Source: Alicycliphilus sp. UBA6560
GTDB lineage: Bacteria > Pseudomonadota > Gammaproteobacteria > Burkholderiales > Burkholderiaceae_C
Direction: 5' to 3'
DNA: 64,000 nucleotides
NCBI GenBank assembly: GCA_002434305.1
Contig: DJJU01000006.1
Span: 62,001-126,000 of the forward strand
Shown here: positions 42,843 through 53,233 of the stretch, piece after piece
Layout: every line of letters begins with the position of its first letter
Numbering within the stretch: position 1 is the first letter of the stretch
Notes under the pieces: model-generated
Database searches by the model: none
Told to the model about the DNA's origin: nothing
Seen by the model: the letters and a program-made list of their open reading frames with translations, nothing else
Made by a program: the position numbers and the translations under genes

Positions 42843-45449
42843 ATGTTGAAAGCCTACCGCGACCACGTGGCAGAGCGCGCCGCACTGGGCATCCCCCCGC
42901 TGCCGCTCGACGCCAAGCAGACGGCCGAGCTGATCGAGCTGATCAAGAACCCGCAAAGCCCCGAAGCGCAGGGCGAGGACGCTTTCCTGCTCGACCTGCT
43001 GACGCACCGTGTGCCGCCAGGCGTGGACGACGCCGCCAAGGTCAAGGCCTCTTTCCTGGCTGCCGTGGCCCATGGCGATGTCAAGGTCGCCCTGATCTCG
43101 CGCGCCAAGGCCACCGAGCTGCTGGGCACCATGGTCGGCGGCTACAACGTGCACCCGCTGATCGAGCTGCTGGACGACGCCGAAGTGGCCGGCGTGGCGG
43201 CGGAGGCGCTGAAGAAGACGCTGCTGATGTTCGACTTCTTCAACGACGTGGCCGCCAAAGCCAAGGCCGGCAATGCCAAGGCCCGCGAGGTGATGCAAAG
43301 CTGGGCCGATGCCGAGTGGTTCACCAGCCGCCCCGAGGTCGAAAAGAAGATCACCGTCACCGTGTTCAAGGTGCCCGGCGAGACCAACACCGACGACCTG
43401 TCGCCCGCGCCCGACGCCTGGAGCCGTCCCGACATCCCGCTGCACTACCTGGCGATGCTGAAGAACACCCGCCCCGACGCGGCCTTCAAGCCCGAGGAAG
43501 ACGGCAAGCGCGGCCCCATGCAGTTCATCGAGGACCTGAAGGCCAAGGGCCACCTGGTGGCCTATGTGGGCGACGTGGTGGGCACCGGCTCCAGCCGCAA
43601 GTCGGCCACCAACAGCGTGATCTGGGCCACCGGCCAGGACATTCCCTTCGTGCCGAACAAGCGCTTCGGTGGCGTCACGCTGGGCGGCAAGATCGCCCCG
43701 ATCTTCTTCAACACGCAGGAAGACTCCGGCGCGCTGCCCATCGAAGTGGACGTGTCCAAGCTGGAAATGGGTGACGTCATCGACGTGCTGCCCTACGACG
43801 GCAAGATCGTCAAGAACGGCGAGACCGTGGCCGAGTTCGCGCTCAAGAGCGACGTGCTGCTGGACGAAGTGCGCGCCGGCGGTCGCATCAACCTGATCAT
43901 CGGCCGCTCGCTCACGGCCAAGGCGCGCGAGGCCCTGGGCCTGCCCGCGTCGACCGCCTTCCGCCTGCCCCAGGCGCCTGCCGAATCCAAGGCCGGCTTC
44001 ACCTTGGCGCAGAAGATGGTCGGCCGCGCCGTCGGCCTGCCGGAAGGCCAGGGGGTGCGCCCCGGCACCTACTGCGAGCCGCGCATGACCACCGTGGGCA
44101 GCCAGGACACCACCGGCCCCATGACGCGCGACGAGCTGAAGGACCTGGCCTGCCTGGGCTTCTCGGCCGACATGGTGATGCAGTCCTTCTGCCACACGGC
44201 CGCCTATCCCAAACCCGTGGACGTGAAGACGCACCGCGAGCTGCCCCAGTTCATCAGCAACCGCGGCGGCGTGGCCCTGCGCCCGGGCGACGGCGTGATC
44301 CACAGCTGGCTGAACCGCCTGCTGCTGCCCGACACCGTGGGCACGGGCGGTGACTCGCACACGCGTTTCCCCATCGGCATCAGCTTCCCCGCCGGCTCCG
44401 GTCTGGTGGCCTTCGGCGCCGCCACGGGCGTGATGCCGCTGGACATGCCCGAGTCCGTGCTGGTGCGCTTCAAGGGCGAAATGCAGCCCGGCGTGACGCT
44501 GCGCGACCTGGTGCACGCGATTCCGCTGTACGCCATCAAGGCCGGCCTGCTGACCGTGGCCAAGGCCGGCAAGAAGAACATCTTCTCGGGCAAGATCCTC
44601 GAGATCGAGGGCCTGCCGGACCTGAAGGTGGAGCAGGCCTTCGAGCTGTCCGACGCCTCGGCCGAGCGCTCGGCCGCCGGCTGCACGATCAAGCTCAACC
44701 CCGAGCCGGTCAAGGAGTACCTGACCTCCAACGTCGTGCTGATGAAGAACATGATCGCCGACGGCTATGAGGATGCGAAAACGCTGCAGCGCCGCATCGA
44801 GAAGGTCGAAGCCTGGCTGGCCAAGCCCGAGCTGCTCGAAGCCGATAAGGACGCCGAATACGCCGCCGTGATCGAGATCGACCTGGCGGACATCAAGGAG
44901 CCCATCGTCTGCTGCCCCAATGACCCGGACGACGCCAAGTTCCTGTCCGAAGTGGCCGGCACCCCGATCGACGAGGCCTTCATCGGCTCGTGCATGACCA
45001 ATATCGGCCACTTCCGCGCAGCCGCCAAGCTGCTGGGCGGCCAGCGCGACATCCCCGTCAAGCTGTGGGTCGCGCCGCCCACCAAGATGGACCAGAGCGA
45101 GCTGATCAAGGAAGGCCACTACGCCGCTTTCGGCACGGCCGGCGCACGCACCGAAATGCCCGGCTGCTCGTTGTGCATGGGCAACCAGGCGCAGGTGCGC
45201 GAAGGCGCGACGGTGATCTCCACCTCGACCCGCAACTTCCCCAACCGCCTGGGCAAGAACACCAACGTGTTCCTGGGCTCGGCCGAGCTGGCCGCCATCG
45301 CCTCGCGCCTGGGCAAGCTGCCCACCAAGGAGGAGTACCTGGCCGAGATGGGCGTGATCGACGCCGACAAGGCCAGCGTCTACCGCTACATGAACTTCGA
45401 CCAGATCGAGGAATACGCGGAAGTCGCCCGGGGCGTCGCCACGGCCTGA
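42843..45449 (+). CDS. acnB: Aconitate hydratase B
   Basis: Bifunctional aconitase / 2-methylisocitrate dehydratase, 868 residues (E. coli AcnB 865). AcnB layout is seen: N-terminal HEAT-like domain (MLKAYRDHVAERAALGIPPL), swivelling domain (GDVVGTGSSRKSATNSVIWA), then the catalytic core. The [4Fe-4S] ligands lie in SCMTNIGHFRAA near 716 and PGCSLCMGNQAQV near 775. It isomerises citrate to isocitrate. It is the last gene of the rightward TCA unit and is followed by a strong terminator. Confidence 0.98.
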   Translation: MLKAYRDHVAERAALGIPPLPLDAKQTAELIELIKNPQSPEAQGEDAFLLDLLTHRVPPGVDDAAKVKASFLAAVAHGDVKVALISRAKATELLGTMVGGYNVHPLIELLDDAEVAGVAAEALKKTLLMFDFFNDVAAKAKAGNAKAREVMQSWADAEWFTSRPEVEKKITVTVFKVPGETNTDDLSPAPDAWSRPDIPLHYLAMLKNTRPDAAFKPEEDGKRGPMQFIEDLKAKGHLVAYVGDVVGTGSSRKSATNSVIWATGQDIPFVPNKRFGGVTLGGKIAPIFFNTQEDSGALPIEVDVSKLEMGDVIDVLPYDGKIVKNGETVAEFALKSDVLLDEVRAGGRINLIIGRSLTAKAREALGLPASTAFRLPQAPAESKAGFTLAQKMVGRAVGLPEGQGVRPGTYCEPRMTTVGSQDTTGPMTRDELKDLACLGFSADMVMQSFCHTAAYPKPVDVKTHRELPQFISNRGGVALRPGDGVIHSWLNRLLLPDTVGTGGDSHTRFPIGISFPAGSGLVAFGAATGVMPLDMPESVLVRFKGEMQPGVTLRDLVHAIPLYAIKAGLLTVAKAGKKNIFSGKILEIEGLPDLKVEQAFELSDASAERSAAGCTIKLNPEPVKEYLTSNVVLMKNMIADGYEDAKTLQRRIEKVEAWLAKPELLEADKDAEYAAVIEIDLADIKEPIVCCPNDPDDAKFLSEVAGTPIDEAFIGSCMTNIGHFRAAAKLLGGQRDIPVKLWVAPPTKMDQSELIKEGHYAAFGTAGARTEMPGCSLCMGNQAQVREGATVISTSTRNFPNRLGKNTNVFLGSAELAAIASRLGKLPTKEEYLAEMGVIDADKASVYRYMNFDQIEEYAEVARGVATA

Positions 45450-45490
45450 TGGCCTGCTGACGCGCGCGGGCGCCAGGCGCCCGCCAAGGC

Positions 45491-45532
45491 ACAACCCCGC
45501 CGGACGCGAGTTCGGCGGGGTTGTTCTTTTTT
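45491..45532 (+). terminator. Rho-independent terminator after acnB
   Basis: Stem ACAACCCCGCCG / CGGCGGGGTTGT with an intervening loop, then CTTTTTT. Confidence 0.92.
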
Positions 45533-45534
45533 GC

Positions 45535-45597
45535 TGTTATTTCAATAGCTGTTCGCGCTTGATTGGCGGGCGCTGGAGGCGTTTTTGATGCCTATTG
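45535..45597 (+). repeat. Family A repeat, copy 9, holds the XRE gene stop
   Basis: TATTTCAATAGCTGTTCGCG, CTTGATTGGCGGGCGCTGGA and GGCGTTTTTGATGCCTATT. The stop codon of the minus-strand regulator (45592-45594) is within its right end. Confidence 0.8.
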
Positions 45598-46443
45598 CTG
45601 CACGCGCTCGCACAGCCGCCGCAGCGCCTGCCGGGTGGCCTCGTCGGCGGGGAAGAAGGATTCGATGGCCAGCTCCTGCAGCGTCACGTCCACCGGCGTG
45701 CCGAACAGGGTCACGGTGCTGATCAGGTTCAGCAGCCCCTCATCGGTGCGCAGCTGCAGCGGCATGGCGATGGCCCCAGCCGCCAGCGCCGGTTCGCTGC
45801 GGCCCTGCCCGGCGTCCGCGAGCGCGAGCGGGTAGGCCGCGATCTCGTCGTGCAGCGCCTGCAGCTGCGCGTCGGCCGTGGCGGCGAACTGCTGCTGCAG
45901 CCGGTGCAGCAGGTGGCCGCGCCACTGCGCGGCATTGGCCACGCGCCGGCCCAGGCCCTGGGGGTGCAGGCTCAGGCGCAGCACGTTGACGGGCGGCTCC
46001 AGCAGATGGGGCGCCACGCCGGCCAGCAGCGGCGCCACGGCGGCGTTGGCCGCCACCAGGTGCCAGTGGCGGTCCACGGCCAGGGCCGGGTTGGGCTCAT
46101 GGGCGTGCAGCACCTGCTCCACGGCCTGGCGCGCGGCGGCCAGGTCGGGGTGGTCGAGCGCGCGGGCGCGGTACAGCGGCGCGAAGCCGGCGGCCACCAG
46201 CAGCGCATTGCGCTCGCGCAGCGGCACGTCCAGCCGCTCGGCCAGGCGCAGCACCATCTCGCGGCTGGGCTGGGAGCGGCCGGTCTCCACATAGCTCAGG
46301 TGGCGCGTGGAGACATCGGCCTGCAGCGCCAGGTCCTGCTGGCTCAGGCGGCGGTGGCTGCGCCAGTGGCGCAGATGGGCGCCGAAAGGCGCCTGAGCGC
46401 CGGGCGGCGCGGGCGGGGGCGCGAGGGCAGGGCTGGCGGTCAT
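45592..46443 (-). CDS. XRE-family regulator with MmyB-like ligand-binding domain
   Basis: Transcription regulator of 283 residues. The N-terminal helix-turn-helix (about 20-75) includes LRHWRSHRRLSQQDLALQAD and VSTRHLSYVETGRSQPSREM. The rest matches the MmyB-like domain (PF17765 type), a PAS-like fold thought to bind fatty acids or other hydrophobic ligands: YRARALDHPDLAAARQAVEQ and LRLSLHPQGLGRRVANAAQW. It is divergent from the small membrane protein gene and so may regulate it. Confidence 0.9.
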   Translation of the reverse strand: MTASPALAPPPAPPGAQAPFGAHLRHWRSHRRLSQQDLALQADVSTRHLSYVETGRSQPSREMVLRLAERLDVPLRERNALLVAAGFAPLYRARALDHPDLAAARQAVEQVLHAHEPNPALAVDRHWHLVAANAAVAPLLAGVAPHLLEPPVNVLRLSLHPQGLGRRVANAAQWRGHLLHRLQQQFAATADAQLQALHDEIAAYPLALADAGQGRSEPALAAGAIAMPLQLRTDEGLLNLISTVTLFGTPVDVTLQELAIESFFPADEATRQALRRLCERVQQ

Positions 46444-46582
46444 GCGACGCATCCTAGGGTCCGGCCGGGCAGGGCGGCAATGACCTGCGGGGTTATCGAC
46501 GGCGCGCACCCGCGCCCCAATCATGGGGGCCAGCCGCTGGCACAGGGCTGGCGGCATTGGCCTTGGCTACAGGAGTTTTTTC

Positions 46583-47002
46583 ATGACCTCGTCCCTCTTC
46601 GCTTCTCCCCGTTTCCTGCCTCGCGTAATGGCGCTCGATGCCGCCTCCTGCGCCGCCACGGGCGCCCTGCAGCTGGCCGCCGCCGGGCCGCTGGCCGCGC
46701 TGACCGGCCTGCCGCAGGCCCTGCTCAGCGGCACGGGCGTGTTCTTGCTGGCCTATGCCCTGGTGGCGGCGTGGCTGGCACGCGGGCAGGGCGCGCACCG
46801 CACCCTGATCGGCCTGGTGGCGCTGGGCAACCTGGCCTGGGCGGTCGGCTGCGTGGCCCTTGCCACTGGCGGCTGGCTGGCGCTGACGCGCTGGGGCGTG
46901 GTCTGGCTGGCGCTGCAGGCCGTGGTGGTCGTGCTGCTGGCCGACCTGCAGTGGATGGGCCTGCGCGCCACGCGCGGCGCCGTGCGGCTGGCTGCGGCCT
47001 GA
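46583..47002 (+). CDS. Small four-helix membrane protein, unknown function
   Basis: Protein of 139 residues with about four hydrophobic segments (ALDAASCAATGALQLAAAG; ALLSGTGVFLLAYALVAAWL; TLIGLVALGNLAWAVGCVAL; WGVVWLALQAVVVVLLADLQ). There is no recognised enzyme motif. A strong AGGAG site lies eight bases before the ATG. It is divergent from the XRE regulator, a common arrangement for a regulator and its target. It is probably not part of the following molybdenum hydroxylase unit, which begins 110 bases later with its own ribosome site. Confidence 0.75.
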   Translation: MTSSLFASPRFLPRVMALDAASCAATGALQLAAAGPLAALTGLPQALLSGTGVFLLAYALVAAWLARGQGAHRTLIGLVALGNLAWAVGCVALATGGWLALTRWGVVWLALQAVVVVLLADLQWMGLRATRGAVRLAAA

Positions 47003-47112
47003 CCCGGAAGGTCGTTGCCGAGGGTTTTACCTAGCTATGTTCGTGCGCTCCCTGTCTCAAGAATGCAACGCAAACCCCACCGTTTGCGACCAACGACAAG
47101 GAGAAACGTGCG

Positions 47113-47586
47113 ATGAAGCTGGAGCTCAAGGTCAACGGACAGCCCGTCAGCGTGGACGTGCCGCCCAACATGCTGCTGGTGCAGCTGCTGCGCGAGCAGC
47201 TGCGCCTGACGGGTACGCACGTGGGCTGCGACACCGCCCAGTGCGGCGCCTGCACGGTGCTGGCCAACGGCCGCGCCATCAAGTCGTGCAACGCACTGGC
47301 GCTGCAGATGCAGGGCTGCGAGATCACCACCATTGAAGGCCTGGCCCAGGAGGACGGCACGCTGCACCCGGTGCAGGCGGCCTTCAAGGAGTGCCACGGC
47401 CTGCAGTGCGGCTTTTGCACGCCCGGCATGGTGCTGAGCACGGTGGACCTGCTGGAGCGCCACCCGCAGGCCGGCGAGGCCGAGATCCGCGAGCAGCTGG
47501 ACGGCAACCTGTGCCGCTGCACCGGCTACCAGAACATCGTGCGCGCCGTGCAGACAGCGCAGCAGCAGCAAACCACCGCCGCCTGA
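47113..47586 (+). CDS. coxS: Molybdenum hydroxylase small subunit, two [2Fe-2S] (CoxS-like)
   Basis: Iron-sulfur subunit of 157 residues. The N-terminal plant-type [2Fe-2S] ligands are in HVGCDTAQCGACTVLANGRA plus a later Cys; the C-terminal cluster is in CHGLQCGFCTPGM and NLCRCTGYQNIVRAV. It carries electrons from the molybdenum site of the large subunit to FAD in the medium subunit. The gene order S-L-M differs from the M-S-L order of the Oligotropha CO dehydrogenase operon. Confidence 0.95.
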   Translation: MKLELKVNGQPVSVDVPPNMLLVQLLREQLRLTGTHVGCDTAQCGACTVLANGRAIKSCNALALQMQGCEITTIEGLAQEDGTLHPVQAAFKECHGLQCGFCTPGMVLSTVDLLERHPQAGEAEIREQLDGNLCRCTGYQNIVRAVQTAQQQQTTAA

Positions 47587-47612
47587 AGGCGTGCGCCACC
47601 AGGAGCCACACC

Positions 47613-49985
47613 ATGGGTGCCAGCGACTTTGCCAAGCTGCCGCATATCGGCGAATCCCTGAAGCGCAAGGAAGACGCGCGCTTTCTGACCGGCGTGGGCA
47701 ACTACACCGACGACATCCTGCAGCCCCACCAGAAGGTGGCGGTGTTCGTGCGCTCGCCGCACGCGCACGCCGTCATCCGCAGCGTGGACACCGCCGCCGC
47801 CGCGGCCATGCCGGGCGTGGCGCGCGTCTTCACGGGCCGCGACCTGGAGGGAAAGATGGGCGGCCTGCCCTGCGGCTGGCTGATCAGCAACCCCGACGGC
47901 TCGCCCATGAAGGAGCCCCTGCACCCGGTGCTGGCCATCGACAAGGTGCGCTACGTGGGCGACCACGTGGCCATGGTGGTGGCCGACACGCTGCAGCAGG
48001 CCAAGGACGCCGCCGAGGCGGTGGAGGTGGACTATGAGGTGCTGGCCCCCGTCATCGACATGCGCCGTGCCAAGGACGGCCCTGCGCTGCACCAGGAGGC
48101 GCCGGACAACCACTGCTACAAGTGGACGCTGGGCGACAAGGGCGCGGTGGACGCCGCCTTTGCCGGCGCCGCGCACGTGACCAGGATCGACCTGGTGAAC
48201 AACCGGCTGATCCCCAACGCCATCGAGCCGCGCGCGGCCAACGCCAGCTACAACCGCGCCACCGACGAGTACGTGCTCTACACCACCAGCCAGAACCCGC
48301 ATGTGGCGCGCCTCCTGATGACGGCCTTCGTGCTGCAGCTGCCCGAGCACAAGGTGCGCGTCATCGCGCCGGACGTGGGCGGCGGCTTCGGCTCCAAGAT
48401 CTTTCTGTACGCCGAAGAGGTGGCCCTGACCTGGGCCGCGCGCCAGCTGGGCTGCCCCGTGCGCTGGACGGCCGAGCGCAGCGAGGCCTTCTTGTCCGAT
48501 GCGCACGGGCGCGACCACGTCACCCACGCTGAGATGGCGATGGATGCGAACGGCAAGTTCCTGGCCATGCGGGTGCACACCGACGCCAACCTGGGCGCCT
48601 ACCTGTCCACCTTCGCTTCCTGTGTGCCCACCATCCTGTATGGCACGCTGCTGGCAGGGCAGTACACCGCGCCGCAGATCTACGTGGAGGTTGACGGCTG
48701 GTTCACCAGCACGGCGCCGGTCGATGCCTACCGCGGCGCCGGCCGGCCGGAGGCGACCTATGTGGTCGAACGCCTGGTCACCCGCTGCGCGTGGGAGCTG
48801 GGCCTGTCGCAGGACGAGATCCGCAAGCGCAACTTCATTACCGAGTTTCCCTACCAGACGCCGGTGGCGCTGCAGTACGACACCGGCGACTACCACGCCT
48901 GCATGGACAAGGCGCAGCAGCTGGCCGACGTGGCCGGCTTCGACGAGCGCAGGAAGGCCAGTGAGGCCAAGGGTTTGAGGCGCGGCATCGGCTACAGCAG
49001 CTACATCGAGGCCTGCGGCCTGGCGCCGTCCAACATCGCCGGGGCACTGGGGGCGCGCGCCGGCCTGTTCGAGGCTGGGGAAGTGCGTGTGCACCCCACC
49101 GGCAGCGTGACGGTGTTCACCGGCTCGCACAGCCACGGCCAGGGGCACGAGACCACCTTTGCCCAGCTGGTGGCCGCGCGCCTGGGGCTGGACCCGTCCC
49201 AGGTGGACATCGTGCACGGCGACACCGGCCGCGTCCCCTTCGGCATGGGCACCTACGGCAGCCGCTCGCTGTCGGTGGGCGGCACGGCCATCATGAAGGC
49301 GCTGGACAAGATCGAGGCGAAGGCCAAGAAGATCGCGGCGCACCTGATGGAAGCCGGCGAGGCGGACATCGAGTTCGCCAATGGCGAGTTCACGGTCAAG
49401 GGCACCGACAAGAAGGTGCCCTTCGCCCAGGTGGCGCTCACTGCCTACGTGCCGCACAACTACCCGCTGGACAAGCTCGAGCCCGGCCTGAACGAGACCG
49501 CCTTCTACGACCCCACCAACTTCACCTACCCGGCAGGCACCTACATCTGCGAGGTGGAGGTGGACCCGCAGACCGGCGTGGTGCGCGTGGACCGCTTCAC
49601 GGCCGTGGACGACTTCGGCGTCATCGTCAACCCGATGATCGTCGAGGGCCAGGTGCACGGCGGGCTGGTGCAGGGCATCGGCCAGGCGCTCATGGAGCAC
49701 GGCGTGTACGACCCGGAGTCCGGCCAGCTGCTCACCGGCAGCTACATGGACTACACCATGCCGCGTGCGTCCGACTTCCCGCAGTTCACGCTGGGCCACG
49801 TGTGCACGCCCTGCACGCACAACCCCATCGGCAGCAAGGGCTGCGGCGAGGCCGGGGCCATCGGCTCGCCGCCGGCCGTCATGAACGCCGTGCTGGATGC
49901 GCTCATGGACCTGGGCGTGCGCGACCTGGACATGCCCGCCACGCCGCACCGCGTCTGGCAGGCCATCCTGGCCGCCCAGGCCTGA
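47613..49985 (+). CDS. coxL: Molybdenum hydroxylase large subunit, form II CoxL-like
   Basis: Molybdopterin-binding catalytic subunit of 790 residues. The active-site loop reads AYRGAGRPEATYVVERL near 372, the form II signature; true CO dehydrogenases (form I) carry AYXCSFR with a Cys that binds copper, which is absent. Other marks: DVGGGFGSKIFLYAEE, GSHSHGQGHETTFAQL, GDTGRVPFGMGTYGSRS, and the catalytic Glu in KGCGEAGAIGSPPAVMNAV near 746. It is a cytoplasmic or membrane-associated hydroxylase of unknown substrate; aromatic N-heterocycles, aldehydes or purines are possible. AGGAG precedes the ATG. Confidence 0.93.
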   Translation: MGASDFAKLPHIGESLKRKEDARFLTGVGNYTDDILQPHQKVAVFVRSPHAHAVIRSVDTAAAAAMPGVARVFTGRDLEGKMGGLPCGWLISNPDGSPMKEPLHPVLAIDKVRYVGDHVAMVVADTLQQAKDAAEAVEVDYEVLAPVIDMRRAKDGPALHQEAPDNHCYKWTLGDKGAVDAAFAGAAHVTRIDLVNNRLIPNAIEPRAANASYNRATDEYVLYTTSQNPHVARLLMTAFVLQLPEHKVRVIAPDVGGGFGSKIFLYAEEVALTWAARQLGCPVRWTAERSEAFLSDAHGRDHVTHAEMAMDANGKFLAMRVHTDANLGAYLSTFASCVPTILYGTLLAGQYTAPQIYVEVDGWFTSTAPVDAYRGAGRPEATYVVERLVTRCAWELGLSQDEIRKRNFITEFPYQTPVALQYDTGDYHACMDKAQQLADVAGFDERRKASEAKGLRRGIGYSSYIEACGLAPSNIAGALGARAGLFEAGEVRVHPTGSVTVFTGSHSHGQGHETTFAQLVAARLGLDPSQVDIVHGDTGRVPFGMGTYGSRSLSVGGTAIMKALDKIEAKAKKIAAHLMEAGEADIEFANGEFTVKGTDKKVPFAQVALTAYVPHNYPLDKLEPGLNETAFYDPTNFTYPAGTYICEVEVDPQTGVVRVDRFTAVDDFGVIVNPMIVEGQVHGGLVQGIGQALMEHGVYDPESGQLLTGSYMDYTMPRASDFPQFTLGHVCTPCTHNPIGSKGCGEAGAIGSPPAVMNAVLDALMDLGVRDLDMPATPHRVWQAILAAQA

Positions 49986-50009
49986 CCGACCGAACGGGAG
50001 AACGCACAC

Positions 50010-50810
50010 ATGTACGACTTCACCTATGAACGCCCGACCAGCCGCGACGCGGCGCAAAGCCTGGCCCGCGCCGGCGGACAGCTGCTGGCCGGCGGCCAGA
50101 CCCTGCTGCCCTCCATGCGGCTGCGTCTGGCGGCGCCGGAGCAGGTCATCGACCTGGCCGGCGTGGCCGACCTGGCCGGCATCCGCCGCGAGGGCAACGC
50201 CGTGGCCATAGGCGCCATGACGCGCCACCACCAGGTGGCTGAAAGCGCGGACGTGCAATCGGCCATCCCCGCGCTGGCGCAGCTGGCCGCCGGCATCGGC
50301 GACCGCCAAGTGCGTGCGCGCGGCACGCTGGGCGGCTCGGTGGCCAACAACGACCCTGCCGCCGACTATCCCGCCGCCGTGCTGGGTTTGGGCGCCACGG
50401 TGCACACCACGCAGCGGCAGATCGCGGCCGACGACTTCTTCCAGGGCCTGTTCGCCACGGCGCTGGACGAAGGCGAGCTGATCACCGCCATCCATTTCCC
50501 CATCCCGCGGCGCGCCGCCTACGTCAAGTTCCGCCAGAGCGCCTCGCGCTTCGCGCTGGTCGGCGTGTTCGTGGCGCAGATGGACGATGGCAGCGTGCGC
50601 GTGGCCGTCACGGGCGGGGGCAACGGCGTGTTCCGCCACTCGGCGATGGAGCAGGCCCTGGCCGGCAGCTTCACGCCGCAGGCCATCGCTGGCGTGGCCA
50701 CGGACGCGGCCCATATGTCCGGCGACCTGCACGGCAGCGCCGCCTACCGTGCCCATCTGGTCGGCGTGATGGCACAGCGCGCCGTGGAAAAAATGGTGAC
50801 ACCCCCCTGA
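50010..50810 (+). CDS. coxM: Molybdenum hydroxylase FAD-binding medium subunit (CoxM-like)
   Basis: FAD subunit of 266 residues. Flavin-binding segments are LAGGQTLLPSMRLRLAAPEQ and QVRARGTLGGSVANNDPAAD. It completes the S-L-M trimer and passes electrons to an acceptor, probably quinone or oxygen. The C-terminus (MVTPP) and stop codon lie within a family B repeat, so the last residues may be repeat-derived. Confidence 0.94.
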   Translation: MYDFTYERPTSRDAAQSLARAGGQLLAGGQTLLPSMRLRLAAPEQVIDLAGVADLAGIRREGNAVAIGAMTRHHQVAESADVQSAIPALAQLAAGIGDRQVRARGTLGGSVANNDPAADYPAAVLGLGATVHTTQRQIAADDFFQGLFATALDEGELITAIHFPIPRRAAYVKFRQSASRFALVGVFVAQMDDGSVRVAVTGGGNGVFRHSAMEQALAGSFTPQAIAGVATDAAHMSGDLHGSAAYRAHLVGVMAQRAVEKMVTPP

Positions 50811-50925
50811 GCGGCTACGCCGCCTTCCCCCCGCTCTCGCAGCGCGTTGCGCTGCGGGCAGGGGACGACGCAGGCGGACTGGCGAAGCCAGATCCGCGGC
50901 GTCCGCGGGCCTTGCGCGTGCCGGT
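50798..50925 (+). repeat. Family B repeat, copy 2, holds the coxM stop codon
   Basis: GACACCCCCCTGAGCGGCTA, then CTCTCGCAGCGCGTTGCGCT and GGCGAAGCCAGATCCGCGGC. It aligns with 21558-21681. The coxM TGA is in CCCTGAGCGG, a different place in the element from the HDAC stop. Confidence 0.8.
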
Positions 50926-50960
50926 TGCAAAGTTCAGCACCGATGGGTACGCACTGGATT

Positions 50961-51021
50961 TATAGTCTTTTTGGCCTCCAGCGCCCGCCCAACAAGCGCT
51001 GGCAGCTCTTTATTTGATAGC
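50961..51021 (-). repeat. Family A repeat, copy 10
   Basis: TTTTTGGCCTCCAGCGCCCG, then AACAAGCGCTGGCAGCTC and TTTATTTGATAG. It ends ten bases before the CoxD-like start. Confidence 0.85.
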
Positions 51022-51030
51022 GTACTTTCC

Positions 51031-51969
<939 letters not shown>

Positions 51970-51985
51970 GCGCAGGGACGCGTGC

Positions 51986-53209
51986 ATGCAGACAGCCGCA
52001 TCAGGCCATCACGTGCCCCAGCTGGGCGACGCCCGGCGCGGCAAGCTGGCGGCCAACCTGGGCGCCTTCGGCCGCGCGCTGCGCCGTGCCGGCGTGCCGG
52101 TGGACGCCGCCCGCATGGCGCTGGCGCAACAGGCCCTAGCCCTGACCGGCCTAGCGCGGCGCGAAGACGTCGGCGCGGCGCTGGAGACGGTGCTGGTCAG
52201 CCGCGAACAGGACCGCGGCGTGTTCCGCGAGCTGTTCGACTCCTTCTTCCGCGACCCCCAGCTGGCGCACAAGCTGCTGGCCCAGATGCTGCCGCGCGCC
52301 GATGGCTGCGCCGCGCCGCTGCCCGAGCGCCCGCGCGTACGCGAGGCGCTGGCCCCGCCCAAGGCCCAGACACCGGCCGCGGCCCCGCAGGCCATGGATC
52401 TGGACGCTGCCATGAGCGCTAGCGCCCTGGCCCGCCTGAAAGCGGCCGACTTCAACCAGCTCAGCGCCAGCGAATACCAGCTGGTCGAGCGGCTGGTGCG
52501 CGACATCGCCCTGCCGCTGCCCACGGTGGCCGCGCGCCGCGTGCGCGCCGGCAGCCGCGGCGCGCGCGTGCACTGGCCGCGCAGCCTGCACGCGGCCGGG
52601 CGCAGCGGGGGCGAGCTGCTGGCCCTGGCGCGGCGCCAGCGCCGGCGCGAGTCGCTGCCGTTGCTGCTGCTGGTGGATGTGTCCGGCTCCATGGAGCGCT
52701 ATGCGCGGCTGCTGCTGGCCTTTTTGCATGCCGCCACGCGGCAGGTCAGCCTGGGCGGGCGCCGGGTGCGGCTGCGCCGCGACGCGTTCGCCTTCGGCAC
52801 CCATTTGACCGATCTGACCCCCGCCTTCGCCCAGGCCGACACCGACGCCATGCTGGCCCAGGCCGGCCGCAGCATCCGCGACTACGCCGGCGGCACCCGC
52901 CTGGGCGAATGCCTGGCCGAGCTGCGCACCCGGCACGCGCGGCGCCTGGTGGGCCGACGCACGCTGGTGCTGATCGTCAGCGACGGGCTGGACACGGGCG
53001 CGCCCGAGACGCTGGCGCAGGAGCTCGCCTGGCTCAAGCGCCACGCGCGGCGTATCCTGTGGCTCAACCCGCTGCTGCGCTTTGGCGGCTACGCGCCACT
53101 GGCGCAGGGCGCGCAGGCGCTGCACCGGGCCGCCGACGGCATGCTGGCCGTGCACGACGTCACGCGGCTGGAGCAGCTGGCCCGGGCCATCGCGGCGCTC
53201 GTCAGATAG
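51986..53209 (+). CDS. coxE: CoxE-like von Willebrand factor A protein
   Basis: Protein of 407 residues, the vWA partner of the upstream AAA+ ATPase. The N-terminal helical region includes GKLAANLGAFGRALRRAGVP and REVFREL-like segments. The vWA domain holds a MIDAS motif in LLLLVDVSGSMERYARLLLA near 229, and later VLIVSDGLDTGAPETLAQEL. It is presumed to bind divalent metal and act with CoxD in maturation of the large subunit. It follows coxD by 16 bases. Confidence 0.9.
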   Translation: MQTAASGHHVPQLGDARRGKLAANLGAFGRALRRAGVPVDAARMALAQQALALTGLARREDVGAALETVLVSREQDRGVFRELFDSFFRDPQLAHKLLAQMLPRADGCAAPLPERPRVREALAPPKAQTPAAAPQAMDLDAAMSASALARLKAADFNQLSASEYQLVERLVRDIALPLPTVAARRVRAGSRGARVHWPRSLHAAGRSGGELLALARRQRRRESLPLLLLVDVSGSMERYARLLLAFLHAATRQVSLGGRRVRLRRDAFAFGTHLTDLTPAFAQADTDAMLAQAGRSIRDYAGGTRLGECLAELRTRHARRLVGRRTLVLIVSDGLDTGAPETLAQELAWLKRHARRILWLNPLLRFGGYAPLAQGAQALHRAADGMLAVHDVTRLEQLARAIAALVR

Positions 53210-53233
53210 ACCGAGAAGAAAAGGAGACCCACC

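Noticed and set aside
42243..45494. A 1083-codon open frame on the minus strand opposite acnB.
   Set aside because: Composition artefact; AcnB on the plus strand has all cluster ligands and normal length.
47613..49985. Calling the large subunit a true aerobic CO dehydrogenase.
   Set aside because: The active-site loop is AYRGAGR and lacks the copper-binding Cys of form I enzymes, so CO oxidation cannot be claimed.
47526..50930. An 1134-codon open frame on the minus strand opposite coxSLM.
   Set aside because: His/Val/Gly/Arg-rich shadow of three well-recognised molybdenum hydroxylase subunits.
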